Positions 1-9,162 of a stretch of 46,762 nt of DNA are shown one piece after another. Every line of letters starts with the position of its first letter. Within the stretch, counting starts at the first letter, position 1. The translations under genes were made by a program, and so were the position numbers. Location of the stretch: NCBI GenBank assembly GCA_026417155.1, contig JAOADU010000037.1, positions 1-46,762 on the forward strand. Direction: 5' to 3'. The notes beneath the pieces were generated by a model, which searched no databases, had not been told where the DNA came from, and saw only the letters and a list, made by a program, of their open reading frames with translations. The stretch comes from Bacteroidales bacterium. Its GTDB lineage: Bacteria; Bacteroidota; Bacteroidia; Bacteroidales; GWA2-32-17.

Positions 1-218
1 TAATAATAGCGACCCGAAAATTCAGCGGCTATATGTTGAGCATCGGAAGCACTACCCCCGTTGCCACATAACCATAATTTTTTGCCATCACGAAAACATT
101 GACAGATTTTTTCGACAATATTTTCTATTGTAATTAAAACATGTGCATTATTGAGTAACGATTGTTTCAGTTCAATGCTTTGTTTAAATCGTAGTTTTAT
201 TAATTCATTATTATCCAT
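1..218 (-). CDS. gmhA: Phosphoheptose isomerase (SIS domain), C-terminus cut by window edge
   Basis: Reverse-strand translation [22 protein letters not shown]...[26 protein letters not shown], a GmhA-type SIS N-terminus. Confidence 0.85.
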   Translation of the reverse strand, partial: MDNNELIKLRFKQSIELKQSLLNNAHVLITIENIVEKICQCFRDGKKLWLCGNGGSASDAQHIAAEFSGRYY

Positions 219-1374
219 GGAATGTTTTCTTTTTGTAAAAGAGTTTACTATACAATATGTAAATGGTTTCTTCCATGCGCTTCCACGAGTATTTGTTTTT
301 TTCGATAGCTGCCATTGCCGAAAAATCTTTTTCTTTATTTTCCGTATAAAACTTTACCAATGCTTGGGCAATAGACGGAGGATTGGGCGATACAACATAA
401 CCCACTTTACCATGATGAACCATTTCGGGCAGCCCTCCTACATTTGTAACAATCATAGGCTTATTAAAATGATATGCGACCTGAGTTACTCCGCTTTGGG
501 TTGCATCTTTATATGGCTGAACTATAACATCTGCAGCACAAAAGAAATACGGAACAAGGTCGTCGGGAATAAATTGTCCAAAGACATGAAACCGATTCGA
601 TAATTTATATTTTTCAATTAAATTTTTGTATTTCTCTTCATCGCCATAAAATTCGCCTGCAACAATAACATCAAAGTTCGATACGGTATTTTCTGCTAAA
701 TGTACAGCTTCTATCAATAAATCCAATCCTTTGTAATCGCGTATTAACCCAAAAAATAGAATATAATTCTTATTTACATCGAGTTTAAGTGCTTTTTTGG
801 CTTCGTCTTTGGGTATAATTTTCCCAAAATGATCGAATAATGGATGTGGACAATATTCGATTGGTATTCTTGGAAAATCTTTTTCAATATCGGCTTTTAC
901 GCTATGCGACATAACAACACAACCATCAACTGCTGCCATAAAATACCTCGACAAAAACCTGTCGCCAATACGTTTTTCGTGAGGTTTGTAGTTATCGACC
1001 AAAGCTATAATTTTACTAAAACGATTGCGTTTTACAACGCGAATTATCCGACCTAGTGAAGGTGCAAGAAATGGTATCCAATAACGAACTAAAACTATGT
1101 CGGGCTTTTGTTTTTTTATTTCTTTTCCTACTAGAAGCCAATTGATTGGATTAATACTATTTATTCTTCTTACAATATTAATGGGCGGTTTTTTTTGGTT
1201 CTCAACAAACTGAGTTTTTCCTGGAAACAACAAAGAAGGATATTGTAATGTAAAAGTATAAATTGTAACCTTAACTCCCGAACGCTGAAATTCTTGTGCT
1301 AATCGTTCGTTTGTTGCCGCAATTCCACCTCTATAAGGATATGCAGGACCAATAATTACGATGTGCTTTATCAC
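211..1374 (-). CDS. Glycosyltransferase family 4 (GT-B)
   Basis: 387 aa; N-term [22 protein letters not shown]-term [37 protein letters not shown] start; overlaps gmhA by 8 bp. Confidence 0.85.
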   Translation of the reverse strand: MIKHIVIIGPAYPYRGGIAATNERLAQEFQRSGVKVTIYTFTLQYPSLLFPGKTQFVENQKKPPINIVRRINSINPINWLLVGKEIKKQKPDIVLVRYWIPFLAPSLGRIIRVVKRNRFSKIIALVDNYKPHEKRIGDRFLSRYFMAAVDGCVVMSHSVKADIEKDFPRIPIEYCPHPLFDHFGKIIPKDEAKKALKLDVNKNYILFFGLIRDYKGLDLLIEAVHLAENTVSNFDVIVAGEFYGDEEKYKNLIEKYKLSNRFHVFGQFIPDDLVPYFFCAADVIVQPYKDATQSGVTQVAYHFNKPMIVTNVGGLPEMVHHGKVGYVVSPNPPSIAQALVKFYTENKEKDFSAMAAIEKNKYSWKRMEETIYILYSKLFYKKKTFHG

Positions 1375-1538
1375 ACTATAATATCATTTACCAAAAAACA
1401 AAATTAGTGATTATTTTTTTAGTTTTTTAGAAAGGCTAAAAGAAAAAGAATTTTAAACAAATTATCAAAATAAAGATTGTGATTGCATTTTTTGCATACA
1501 AAATATATAAATTTGAAAAATTTTTAACCTTTATAATT

Positions 1539-3584
1539 ATGAAATATAAATTTTTTCCTGCTTTAAGTTTGATACTTTTATTATTGTGGCAATGTACATC
1601 AAACAAAAACAATCTTGAAAAAACTTCAACAATTACTGAAAGTATGATTGTAAACATTATTGATACCCTTAAAACCATATCGAGTATTCCAGAGTCATTA
1701 ATCGAAAAAGGAGTAAAACAAGCTTCATTACTATGGGATTCGTCCGATGGTTCACCCGAAGAATTTAAACAATTTTGTATAGATCACATTGCACGCAACG
1801 AACAAGCCAAACAACAATTATTCGATATTCTCTCACAAAATTTCGAAATTCTTAATGGATATTTCAATAAAATAATGGTTGAATTAATGAAACCTTTGCA
1901 TCTTACAGGTCGAGACATATTACCTATTGATGAATTATTTGGTGGTTACAACCCTTCTGCTCATGTAATAGATGATTTTTTTGCCAATAAAATTGCTTTT
2001 ATCACTATATTAAACTTTCCCTCCTTTACCTTGAAAGAAAAAAGCGAACTAGGTAAAAACTGGACAAGACAAGAATGGGCATATGCACGTATAGGCGATA
2101 TTTTTACTTCTCGCGTACCCGCCAACCTTTTGCAAAATTTTAACCAAATTGTTACAAAAGCCGACACATACATTAGCGAATATAATATTTTCATGGGCAA
2201 CGTTCAAAGTAACAATCAACAATACTTATTTCCCAAAGATATGAAACTTATTACTCATTGGGGACTTCGCGATGAATTAAAATCAAATTATGCCAATAAA
2301 GAACAAGGGCTCATTAAGCAACAAACTATTTACCAAATTATGAAACACATTATTGCACAAGATATTCCAAAAGAAGTCATCAACAATCCTAACGTACAAT
2401 GGAATCCTTTTACTAACGAAGTTTATAGCAATAATAATAAAATTCAAACTACAGCCGAACCCAATACTCGCTATCAGCACATGCTCAATATTTTTAATGC
2501 CATTCGTTTAATAGACAAATACAATCCTCAATACCCTACCTATATTCAGCGAAAATTTGAAAGCGAAATGGAAATTCCGCAAGAAGAAGTTGAACGCATG
2601 TTTGTTGAATTTGTATCGTCGCCACAGATGAAAGCTATTGGCGAATTAATCAGCAAACGATTGGGACGTCCTTTAGAACCATTCGATATTTGGTACGATG
2701 GATTTAAACCCCGCAGCAACATTTCTGAAACAACACTCTCGGATAAAACAAGAAAATTATTCCCCAATACTCAAGCATTTCAGAATCATTTGCCAGTTAT
2801 TTTAACCAAGTTAGGTTTTGAAAAACAATCGGCTCAAGAGATTTCCTCCCGCATTACAGTCGATGCTTCACGCGGCGCAGGACATGCTTGGGGGAGTGAA
2901 ATGCGTGGCGACAATGCACGATTAAGAACTCGTATTAACGAAAATGGCATGGATTATAAAGGCTATAACATCGCTATGCATGAATTTGGACATAATGTAG
3001 AACAAACATTATCGTTATATAATGTAGATTATTACATGTTGCGAGGCGTTCCTAATACAGCATTTACCGAAGCCTTAGCTTTCATATTTCAAAAACGCGA
3101 CTTATTTATCTTAGACATGAAAGATGAAAATGCTTTAAGAGAACACTTTATGGCACTTGATAACGCATGGGCGACATACGAAATCATGGGAGTTTCATTA
3201 GTAGATATGCGTGTTTGGAAATGGCTATACCAAAACCCCAATGCTACTGCCGAAGAACTTAAGCAGCAAGTAATAAATACAGCCATTGATGTGTGGAACG
3301 AATACTATGCCCCTGTATTTGGCAAAAAAGACGAACCTATTTTAGCCATATATTCGCATATGATTGATGCACCCTTGTATTTATCGGCCTATCCTTTAGG
3401 ACATATTATTGAATTTCAAATTGAGCAACATTTAAAAAACAAATCTTTTGCATCTGAGGTTCAACGAATATACACGTTAGGAAGGCTTACTCCAAATATA
3501 TGGATGATAAATGCAGTTGGAACACCCATTTCTACAAAACCTATGTTAGATGCAGTTACAGAAGCACTAAAGGTTGTTAAGTAA
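1539..3584 (+). CDS. Lipoprotein zinc metallopeptidase, gluzincin/M3-like
   Basis: Start trimmed to ATG at 1539 (MKYKFFPALSLILLLLWQCTSNK, lipobox); HEFGH motif at 2979-2993 followed by FTEALAF as candidate third ligand. Confidence 0.7.
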   Translation: MKYKFFPALSLILLLLWQCTSNKNNLEKTSTITESMIVNIIDTLKTISSIPESLIEKGVKQASLLWDSSDGSPEEFKQFCIDHIARNEQAKQQLFDILSQNFEILNGYFNKIMVELMKPLHLTGRDILPIDELFGGYNPSAHVIDDFFANKIAFITILNFPSFTLKEKSELGKNWTRQEWAYARIGDIFTSRVPANLLQNFNQIVTKADTYISEYNIFMGNVQSNNQQYLFPKDMKLITHWGLRDELKSNYANKEQGLIKQQTIYQIMKHIIAQDIPKEVINNPNVQWNPFTNEVYSNNNKIQTTAEPNTRYQHMLNIFNAIRLIDKYNPQYPTYIQRKFESEMEIPQEEVERMFVEFVSSPQMKAIGELISKRLGRPLEPFDIWYDGFKPRSNISETTLSDKTRKLFPNTQAFQNHLPVILTKLGFEKQSAQEISSRITVDASRGAGHAWGSEMRGDNARLRTRINENGMDYKGYNIAMHEFGHNVEQTLSLYNVDYYMLRGVPNTAFTEALAFIFQKRDLFILDMKDENALREHFMALDNAWATYEIMGVSLVDMRVWKWLYQNPNATAEELKQQVINTAIDVWNEYYAPVFGKKDEPILAIYSHMIDAPLYLSAYPLGHIIEFQIEQHLKNKSFASEVQRIYTLGRLTPNIWMINAVGTPISTKPMLDAVTEALKVVK

Positions 3585-3586
3585 CG

Positions 3587-4132
3587 ATGAAATCTAGTAT
3601 TTTAATAACTATCGTCTTTTCAATAAGTATAATCTTGCAGGCACAAACTATTGAAGTAACTTTTGATGCCATTGAAACAAAGAATGGAATAGTATATTTA
3701 AAAGGTACAAATGAACCATTTACAGGAAAAGTTGTTACTTTTTTCAATAATGGTAAAAAATCCTCAGAAATAAGCTATACGAATGGTATAGAAACAGGAA
3801 TTAACCGCTTATGGTATTCCAATGGTAACATACGAAACGAAGCAGAAGTTAAAGAAGGAAAGTTGCATGGTAAATGGAAACAATATTACGAAAACGGACA
3901 ACTAGAAGTCGAAGTTACTTACGAAAACGATTATATGAATGGCTATTGCACCAGATATTATGAAAATGGCTCTATAAAAGAAGAAGGCAACTACGAACAT
4001 TGTCGAGAACACGGTTGGTGGATATATTATTATCCCAATGGAAAAAAGCAAGCCGAAGGCATGTATAATCATGGCATGGAGACAGGAGAATGGAAAAAAT
4101 ACGATGAAAATGGGAATGTAATTAAGCAATAG
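3587..4132 (+). CDS. YwqK/MORN-repeat protein, secreted
   Basis: Signal peptide plus tandem YYENGxxxxEGxY-type repeats. Confidence 0.75.
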   Translation: MKSSILITIVFSISIILQAQTIEVTFDAIETKNGIVYLKGTNEPFTGKVVTFFNNGKKSSEISYTNGIETGINRLWYSNGNIRNEAEVKEGKLHGKWKQYYENGQLEVEVTYENDYMNGYCTRYYENGSIKEEGNYEHCREHGWWIYYYPNGKKQAEGMYNHGMETGEWKKYDENGNVIKQ

Positions 4133-4296
4133 TTTGCCTAAGTAAGAACGTATTTTTTATAAAAACTACATCATTTGGCAAACATGTTATTACTAACGAT
4201 AATCATCTAAAACGCCTAAAAATTGCGAAATTCGACCGAAGTTATTAACAAAACTGCCAATTTATCAACAAAATATCATTTTTTTTTCAAAAAGTA

Positions 4297-4328
4297 TTGC
4301 AAATCAAAAATTTGCAAATATATTTGCA
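4297..4328 (+). promoter_or_regulatory. Candidate Bacteroidetes promoter (TTG-N19-TATATTTG) overlapping a 16-bp palindrome upstream of HU
   Basis: TTG at 4297-4299, TATATTTG at 4319-4326 (matches TAnnTTTG), palindrome TGCAAATATATTTGCA at 4313-4328. Confidence 0.55.
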
Positions 4329-4374
4329 TAACCTTAAATAAAAATTATTCATTAACCCTAAAAATTAAAAGAGT

Positions 4375-4647
4375 ATGAACAAAGCACAATTAGTTGATGC
4401 AATTGCAAGTGAAGCAAAAATTACCAAAGCTGATGCAAAAAAAGCTTTAGATGCTTTTATTAATGCAACCACAAAAGCCTTAAAAAAAGGTGATCGTGTT
4501 GCTTTAGTAGGCTTTGGAACTTTCGGTGTTACCAAACGTAGCGCTCGCAAAGGCCGTAATCCTCAAACTGGTAAGGAAATTAACATTCCTGCCAAGAAAG
4601 TGGTACGTTTCAGACCCGGTAGCGAACTTGCAGGCTCAATTAAGTAA
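4375..4647 (+). CDS. HU family DNA-binding protein
   Basis: 90 aa [28 protein letters not shown]...[26 protein letters not shown]. Confidence 0.95.
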   Translation: MNKAQLVDAIASEAKITKADAKKALDAFINATTKALKKGDRVALVGFGTFGVTKRSARKGRNPQTGKEINIPAKKVVRFRPGSELAGSIK

Positions 4648-4668
4648 AACACTTTGTGTGTTAAGGTA

Positions 4669-4695
4669 AAAGGGAGTAGCAATACTCCCTTTTTT
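4669..4695 (+). terminator. Rho-independent terminator after HU gene
   Basis: AAAGGGAGTAgcaaTACTCCCTTTTTT hairpin plus T tract. Confidence 0.85.
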
Positions 4696-4714
4696 ATTTA
4701 ATTTTGCATACATC

Positions 4715-5389
4715 ATGGATAACCAAAAAATTATTTCCTTCTTAAAGGAATTTGTTAGCGAACAACGGTTTTCATTGTTTCAGGAAAAATTAAACGAACG
4801 AACACGTTATGCTTCCGTTCTAATCGAAAATGTTTATCAGTCGCATAATGCAAGTGCTATTATTCGAACCTGCGAAGCTTTAGGTTTTCAAGATGTTTAC
4901 GTATTTGAACGAAAGAACAACTTTGCCCCTAATGATGAAATAGCGTTAGGAGCCGAAAAATGGCTTAATATTCATAAATACCAAGCATCATCATTATCGT
5001 TAATACAGCTTATTGATAAATTAAAAAACAATGATTATCGTATTATTGCAACCACACTTCATCACAAATCTACTTCACTTTACGAATTCAATATAATGAA
5101 AGGAAAATGTATATTTATGTTTGGAACAGAAAAAGAAGGATTGAGCGATGAGGCTATATCATTAGCCGATGAATACATTAAAATTCCGGTATATGGTTTT
5201 ACGGAAAGCTTTAATGTGTCGGTTTCGGTTGGCATAATATTGAGCCACATTGCCCAAGAATTGCGAAAAAATTGTATTCATTATTCATTAAGCCCCAAAG
5301 AAAAAGAAGAAATACTGATTCAATGGCTCGTTCAGTCCATTCCATCGGGAAAAAAAATTTTAGAGCGTTTCCTTCAACAAACAATTTAA
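4715..5389 (+). CDS. TrmH/SpoU-family RNA 2'-O-methyltransferase
   Basis: NVYQSHNASAIIRTCEALGFQDVYVFE, FMFGTEKEGLSDEAI, IPVYGFTESFNVSVSVGIILSH SPOUT motifs. Confidence 0.88.
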   Translation: MDNQKIISFLKEFVSEQRFSLFQEKLNERTRYASVLIENVYQSHNASAIIRTCEALGFQDVYVFERKNNFAPNDEIALGAEKWLNIHKYQASSLSLIQLIDKLKNNDYRIIATTLHHKSTSLYEFNIMKGKCIFMFGTEKEGLSDEAISLADEYIKIPVYGFTESFNVSVSVGIILSHIAQELRKNCIHYSLSPKEKEEILIQWLVQSIPSGKKILERFLQQTI

Positions 5390-5484
5390 ACATTTCTCAT
5401 TGTCAAAAAAAATGTTAATTTCAGGTTTGAAAAATCTATCTTCTAAACAATATTAAATTGTAAACTTGCAAATATTTTGAGTTT

Positions 5485-6606
5485 ATGATAGATGATATTC
5501 ATTTTGGATTGCTGCTTTTAGGAAGTTTTTGGATTCTGTCGTGGGCAATACAACTTTTTTTCTATTTATTTTTTTTCCTTAGACTATCAAGAAAAAATCA
5601 ACTCATATCGCATCAATATAGCCCTCCCGTTTCTGTAATAATATGTGCACGTAATGAAGAAGAAAACTTAGAACGATTTTTACCTAAAATTTTAACCCAA
5701 GACTACCCCCATTATGAAGTAATAGTTGTAAACGACGCCTCGGAAGACAATAGTGACGTGGTCTTAAAACGTTTTTCGCACCAATACCCTCATTTAAAAA
5801 TTTCGACTATTAAGAAAGACGATAAATTTACTCATAATAAAAAATTAGCACTAACCATTGGAATCAAAGCTGCACAAAACGATATTTTATTACTTACAGA
5901 TGCCGATTGTTATCCCGAAAATGATCAATGGATACGTTCAATGGTAAGTTCCTATAACGAAAATACAGATATTGTACTAGGCTATGGAGGGTATCAAAAA
6001 ACGGGAGGTTTACTAAACAAGCTCATTCGTTTCGATAGTCTGTTTATAGCTACCCAATATTTTAGTTTTGCTTTAGCAGGAATACCTTATATGGGTGTAG
6101 GAAGAAATTTATCGTATAAAAAATCGCTTTTCTTCAAAAATAAAGGATTTGCATCTCATTTAGATTTAACTTCTGGCGATGACGACCTATTTATCAATGA
6201 AAACGCAACTGCAAAAAATACGGCTGTAAATATGATTGCTCATACACGTTCGGTACCTCGAAAAAGCCTTGTTGCCTGGATTCTTCAAAAAAAACGTCAT
6301 CAATCAACATTCTATCGTTACAAACTTAAACACAAAATTTTACTAACCTTAGAACCATTAAGCCGTTGGATGTTTTATTTGCTTATTCCTTTGATAATTC
6401 TAGCTAATAATAATTTATGGTTTCCTGTAATTATTTTATTTTTGGTTCGATTAATTATACAATATATCGTTTATTATTTTTCTACAAAAACTTTGAACGA
6501 AAAAGATTTATTATTATTTTCGCCTGTTTTTGATTTTATTCACTTATTGATCGACCTAATAATAAAAATGAGTAAAAACCCATATCGTAAAATCACATGG
6601 AAATAA
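5485..6606 (+). CDS. Glycosyltransferase family 2, membrane-anchored
   Basis: PPVSVIICARNEEENLERFLPKIL...VVNDASEDNS..LLLTDADCYP; flanking TM helices. Confidence 0.88.
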   Translation: MIDDIHFGLLLLGSFWILSWAIQLFFYLFFFLRLSRKNQLISHQYSPPVSVIICARNEEENLERFLPKILTQDYPHYEVIVVNDASEDNSDVVLKRFSHQYPHLKISTIKKDDKFTHNKKLALTIGIKAAQNDILLLTDADCYPENDQWIRSMVSSYNENTDIVLGYGGYQKTGGLLNKLIRFDSLFIATQYFSFALAGIPYMGVGRNLSYKKSLFFKNKGFASHLDLTSGDDDLFINENATAKNTAVNMIAHTRSVPRKSLVAWILQKKRHQSTFYRYKLKHKILLTLEPLSRWMFYLLIPLIILANNNLWFPVIILFLVRLIIQYIVYYFSTKTLNEKDLLLFSPVFDFIHLLIDLIIKMSKNPYRKITWK

Positions 6607-7199
6607 GTCCCAATTTAAGCAATAAAGCATTGCAAGACTATGTCCTTGTTCAGCAAGCTATTAAAGGCGACGAACGGGCATATGCCGAATTAATGGGACG
6701 GTATCGCGACTCTATTTACTTTATGCTCCTTAAAATGGTAAATAATAAAGTAGATGCTGAAGATTTAACTATTGAAGCCTTTACCAAAGCATTTAAAAAT
6801 TTATCGTTATATTCACCAAGTTTTGCTTTTAGTACTTGGCTCTTCAAAATAGCAACCAATAATTGTATTGATTTTCTCAGAAAAAAACGGAGTGATATTG
6901 TATCTATTGATGCTCCTTCGAACGACTCCGACCAAGACAGTGCCATCCCGCTAGCATCCAACGGATTAGATCCCGAAGAAGAACTTATTAAAGAGCAAAA
7001 ACTTATACTCATGCGTGATATTGTTGAAAAACTTAAACCACGCTACCGAATGCTAATTGAACTTAGATATTTCAAAGAATATTCGTACGAAGAAATCTCT
7101 GAAGAACTCGAAATTCCTGTAGGGACTGTAAAAGCACAACTCTTTAGGGCACGCGAACTTCTTTTTCTTATCATGAAAAAATCAAGAGATAAAATTTAA
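6597..7199 (+). CDS. ECF-type RNA polymerase sigma factor
   Basis: 200 aa; region 2 DAEDLTIEAFTKAFKNLSLY..FSTWLFKIATNNCIDFLRKKR and region 4 YSYEEISEELEIPVGTVKAQLFRARELL. Confidence 0.9.
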   Translation: MEISPNLSNKALQDYVLVQQAIKGDERAYAELMGRYRDSIYFMLLKMVNNKVDAEDLTIEAFTKAFKNLSLYSPSFAFSTWLFKIATNNCIDFLRKKRSDIVSIDAPSNDSDQDSAIPLASNGLDPEEELIKEQKLILMRDIVEKLKPRYRMLIELRYFKEYSYEEISEELEIPVGTVKAQLFRARELLFLIMKKSRDKI

Positions 7200-7804
7200 T
7201 GGACATTCTCCATAAGTATTTTCCCAATCTTACTCCTCTGCAAATTCATCAATATGGTCAATTATTTGAACTTTATCAGTTTTGGAACCAGCGAATAAAT
7301 TTAATTTCTCGAAAAGATATTGAATTTCTATATGAACGACATGTATTGCACTCATTAGCCATTGCTAAAGTTTTTACTTTTTCACAACATGACACAATAT
7401 TAGATGTTGGCACAGGTGGTGGATTTCCTGGAATACCCCTCGCTATTATGTTTCCTCAGGCACATTTTAGCTTAATAGACTCTATCGGTAAAAAAATTAT
7501 GGTAGTAAACGACATTGTTCATAAATTAAATTTAACTAACGTTAAAGCCGAACATATCAATGCTAAACAAAAACAAGGCGAATACACATATATTATCAGT
7601 CGAGCTGTTTGTGAAACAAAAGAATTCCTTAACCTTACAAAAAAAAACATCATACCAGGAACTAGTAAAATAATTTTGCTAAAAGGAGGCCATTTAAATC
7701 ATGAACTTGCTTCAATAAAACATAAAATAGTAATTATAGATATTGCAAAATACTTTGAAGAATCTTTTTTCGAAACAAAAAAAATTGTAATATTACACGG
7801 TTAA
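7199..7804 (+). CDS. rsmG: 16S rRNA (guanine527-N7)-methyltransferase
   Basis: LYQFWNQRINLISRKDIEFLYERHVLHSL...DVGTGGGFPGIPLAIMFP. Confidence 0.92.
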   Translation: MDILHKYFPNLTPLQIHQYGQLFELYQFWNQRINLISRKDIEFLYERHVLHSLAIAKVFTFSQHDTILDVGTGGGFPGIPLAIMFPQAHFSLIDSIGKKIMVVNDIVHKLNLTNVKAEHINAKQKQGEYTYIISRAVCETKEFLNLTKKNIIPGTSKIILLKGGHLNHELASIKHKIVIIDIAKYFEESFFETKKIVILHG

Positions 7805-7831
7805 ATTAAACTTAACATTCACGAAACATTC

Positions 7832-8671
7832 ATGAAACAATTCTTTATTATAATGCCATTACTTTGTTATTGTTTTACGTTTTCTCAAACTTGTCAAGAT
7901 GTTATTAATCAATCATTGCAAAAAATTTCCGAATTGCAAACAGCTTCATTTTACATAATTGCCAAAGAACGTTTTGGTAACGATTTTAAATTAGAAAAAG
8001 CATTTTACAAAGTGCAAAACAATCCATTAGCCATTTATTATAAGCAATTATTTCCACCAACTCATGCTGAGGTACTAATCAATGAAAAATATCAAAAAAT
8101 GGCATTAGTAAATCCTAATGGGTTCCCTTATATAAGCTTAAAATTAAGTCCGTTTGGAGAAAAATTACGCGAAAAACAACATCACAATATATTTCAAGCA
8201 GGTTTTACATACATTAAGAGCGTACTAATATATTTAAAAAATAAATATAATGTTTCATGGACAGATGTTTGCCAATTATTCGAAACCGTCAAAATAAAAA
8301 ACACCGAATGTTATAAAATAACTCTTATCAACAAGTTTTACAAAATAACAGACTATACATTGCCAAAAGATATTTCATTACAAACATTGGCTTTGCAATT
8401 GTTTTTATGCGACTATAAAATTCTTGAGTTGAATCCTGAAATAAAAAACATTTTTTCCATTTTACCCAAAGGAACAAAAATAAAAATACCAAGCGATTAT
8501 GCTCAAAAAATAGTAATGTTCATTGATAAATCTACTCTATTACCCATTAAAATTGAAGTTTACGACGAAATAGGACTTTTTGAAGAATATATGTTTGAAG
8601 ACATTACAATTAATCCTAAATTTAGTCCATTAGATTTCGATGAAAATAATAAAGATTATGGTTTCAAATAA
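7832..8671 (+). CDS. DUF1571-type secreted protein with LysM-like insert
   Basis: Signal peptide; N-terminal DUF1571-like pattern; LQTLALQLFLCDYKILELNPEIKNIFSILPKGTKIKIPSDYA resembles LysM. Confidence 0.65.
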   Translation: MKQFFIIMPLLCYCFTFSQTCQDVINQSLQKISELQTASFYIIAKERFGNDFKLEKAFYKVQNNPLAIYYKQLFPPTHAEVLINEKYQKMALVNPNGFPYISLKLSPFGEKLREKQHHNIFQAGFTYIKSVLIYLKNKYNVSWTDVCQLFETVKIKNTECYKITLINKFYKITDYTLPKDISLQTLALQLFLCDYKILELNPEIKNIFSILPKGTKIKIPSDYAQKIVMFIDKSTLLPIKIEVYDEIGLFEEYMFEDITINPKFSPLDFDENNKDYGFK

Positions 8672-9113
8672 AGCACTTTTTATATTAACAATAGCTGTAA
8701 TATTTTTCAGTGTAACAAGTAAATCTCAAACTCACAGCGACGATATATTAGGGAAATGGCTTACCGAGAAAAACGAAGCTATTGTACAAATTTTCAAAAC
8801 AAGCGATGGAAAATATGCAGGTAAAATAATATGGCTTAAAGAGCCATTAAATGAACAAGGGAAACCCAAAACCGATATTCACAATCCCAACCCCGAACTC
8901 AGACAAAGACCTATTTTAAATCTTGTATTTATGGCAGGTTTTGTATACAACGATAACGAATGGGAAAATGGTATTATATACGACGCTAAAAGCGGCAATA
9001 CATACAAAGCTAAAATTACCATGACCGATAAAAATACACTCAACTTGAGAGGATATATTGGATCGCCAATGTTTGGAAGAACTACCGTATGGAAAAGAAA
9101 ATTTGATAAATAA
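8658..9113 (+). CDS. DUF2147 domain-containing secreted protein
   Basis: Preferred start MVSNKALFILTIAV (ORF opens at 8640); DDILGKWLTEKNEAIVQIFKTSDGKYAGKIIWLKEP. Confidence 0.8.
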   Translation: MVSNKALFILTIAVIFFSVTSKSQTHSDDILGKWLTEKNEAIVQIFKTSDGKYAGKIIWLKEPLNEQGKPKTDIHNPNPELRQRPILNLVFMAGFVYNDNEWENGIIYDAKSGNTYKAKITMTDKNTLNLRGYIGSPMFGRTTVWKRKFDK

Positions 9114-9162
9114 TTTTATATTGTAAAAAATACATTGTATTTTAGTAAATAAATATTGAACA

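Noticed and set aside
151-603. 150-aa plus-strand ORF antisense to the glycosyltransferase and gmhA
   Set aside because: Opposite strand carries unmistakable GT4 and GmhA coding sequence.
3587-4132. YwqK-family protein as the antitoxin of a toxin-antitoxin system
   Set aside because: It has a signal peptide and the adjacent gene is a lipoprotein peptidase; no toxin gene is recognisable, so the TA label is not supported.
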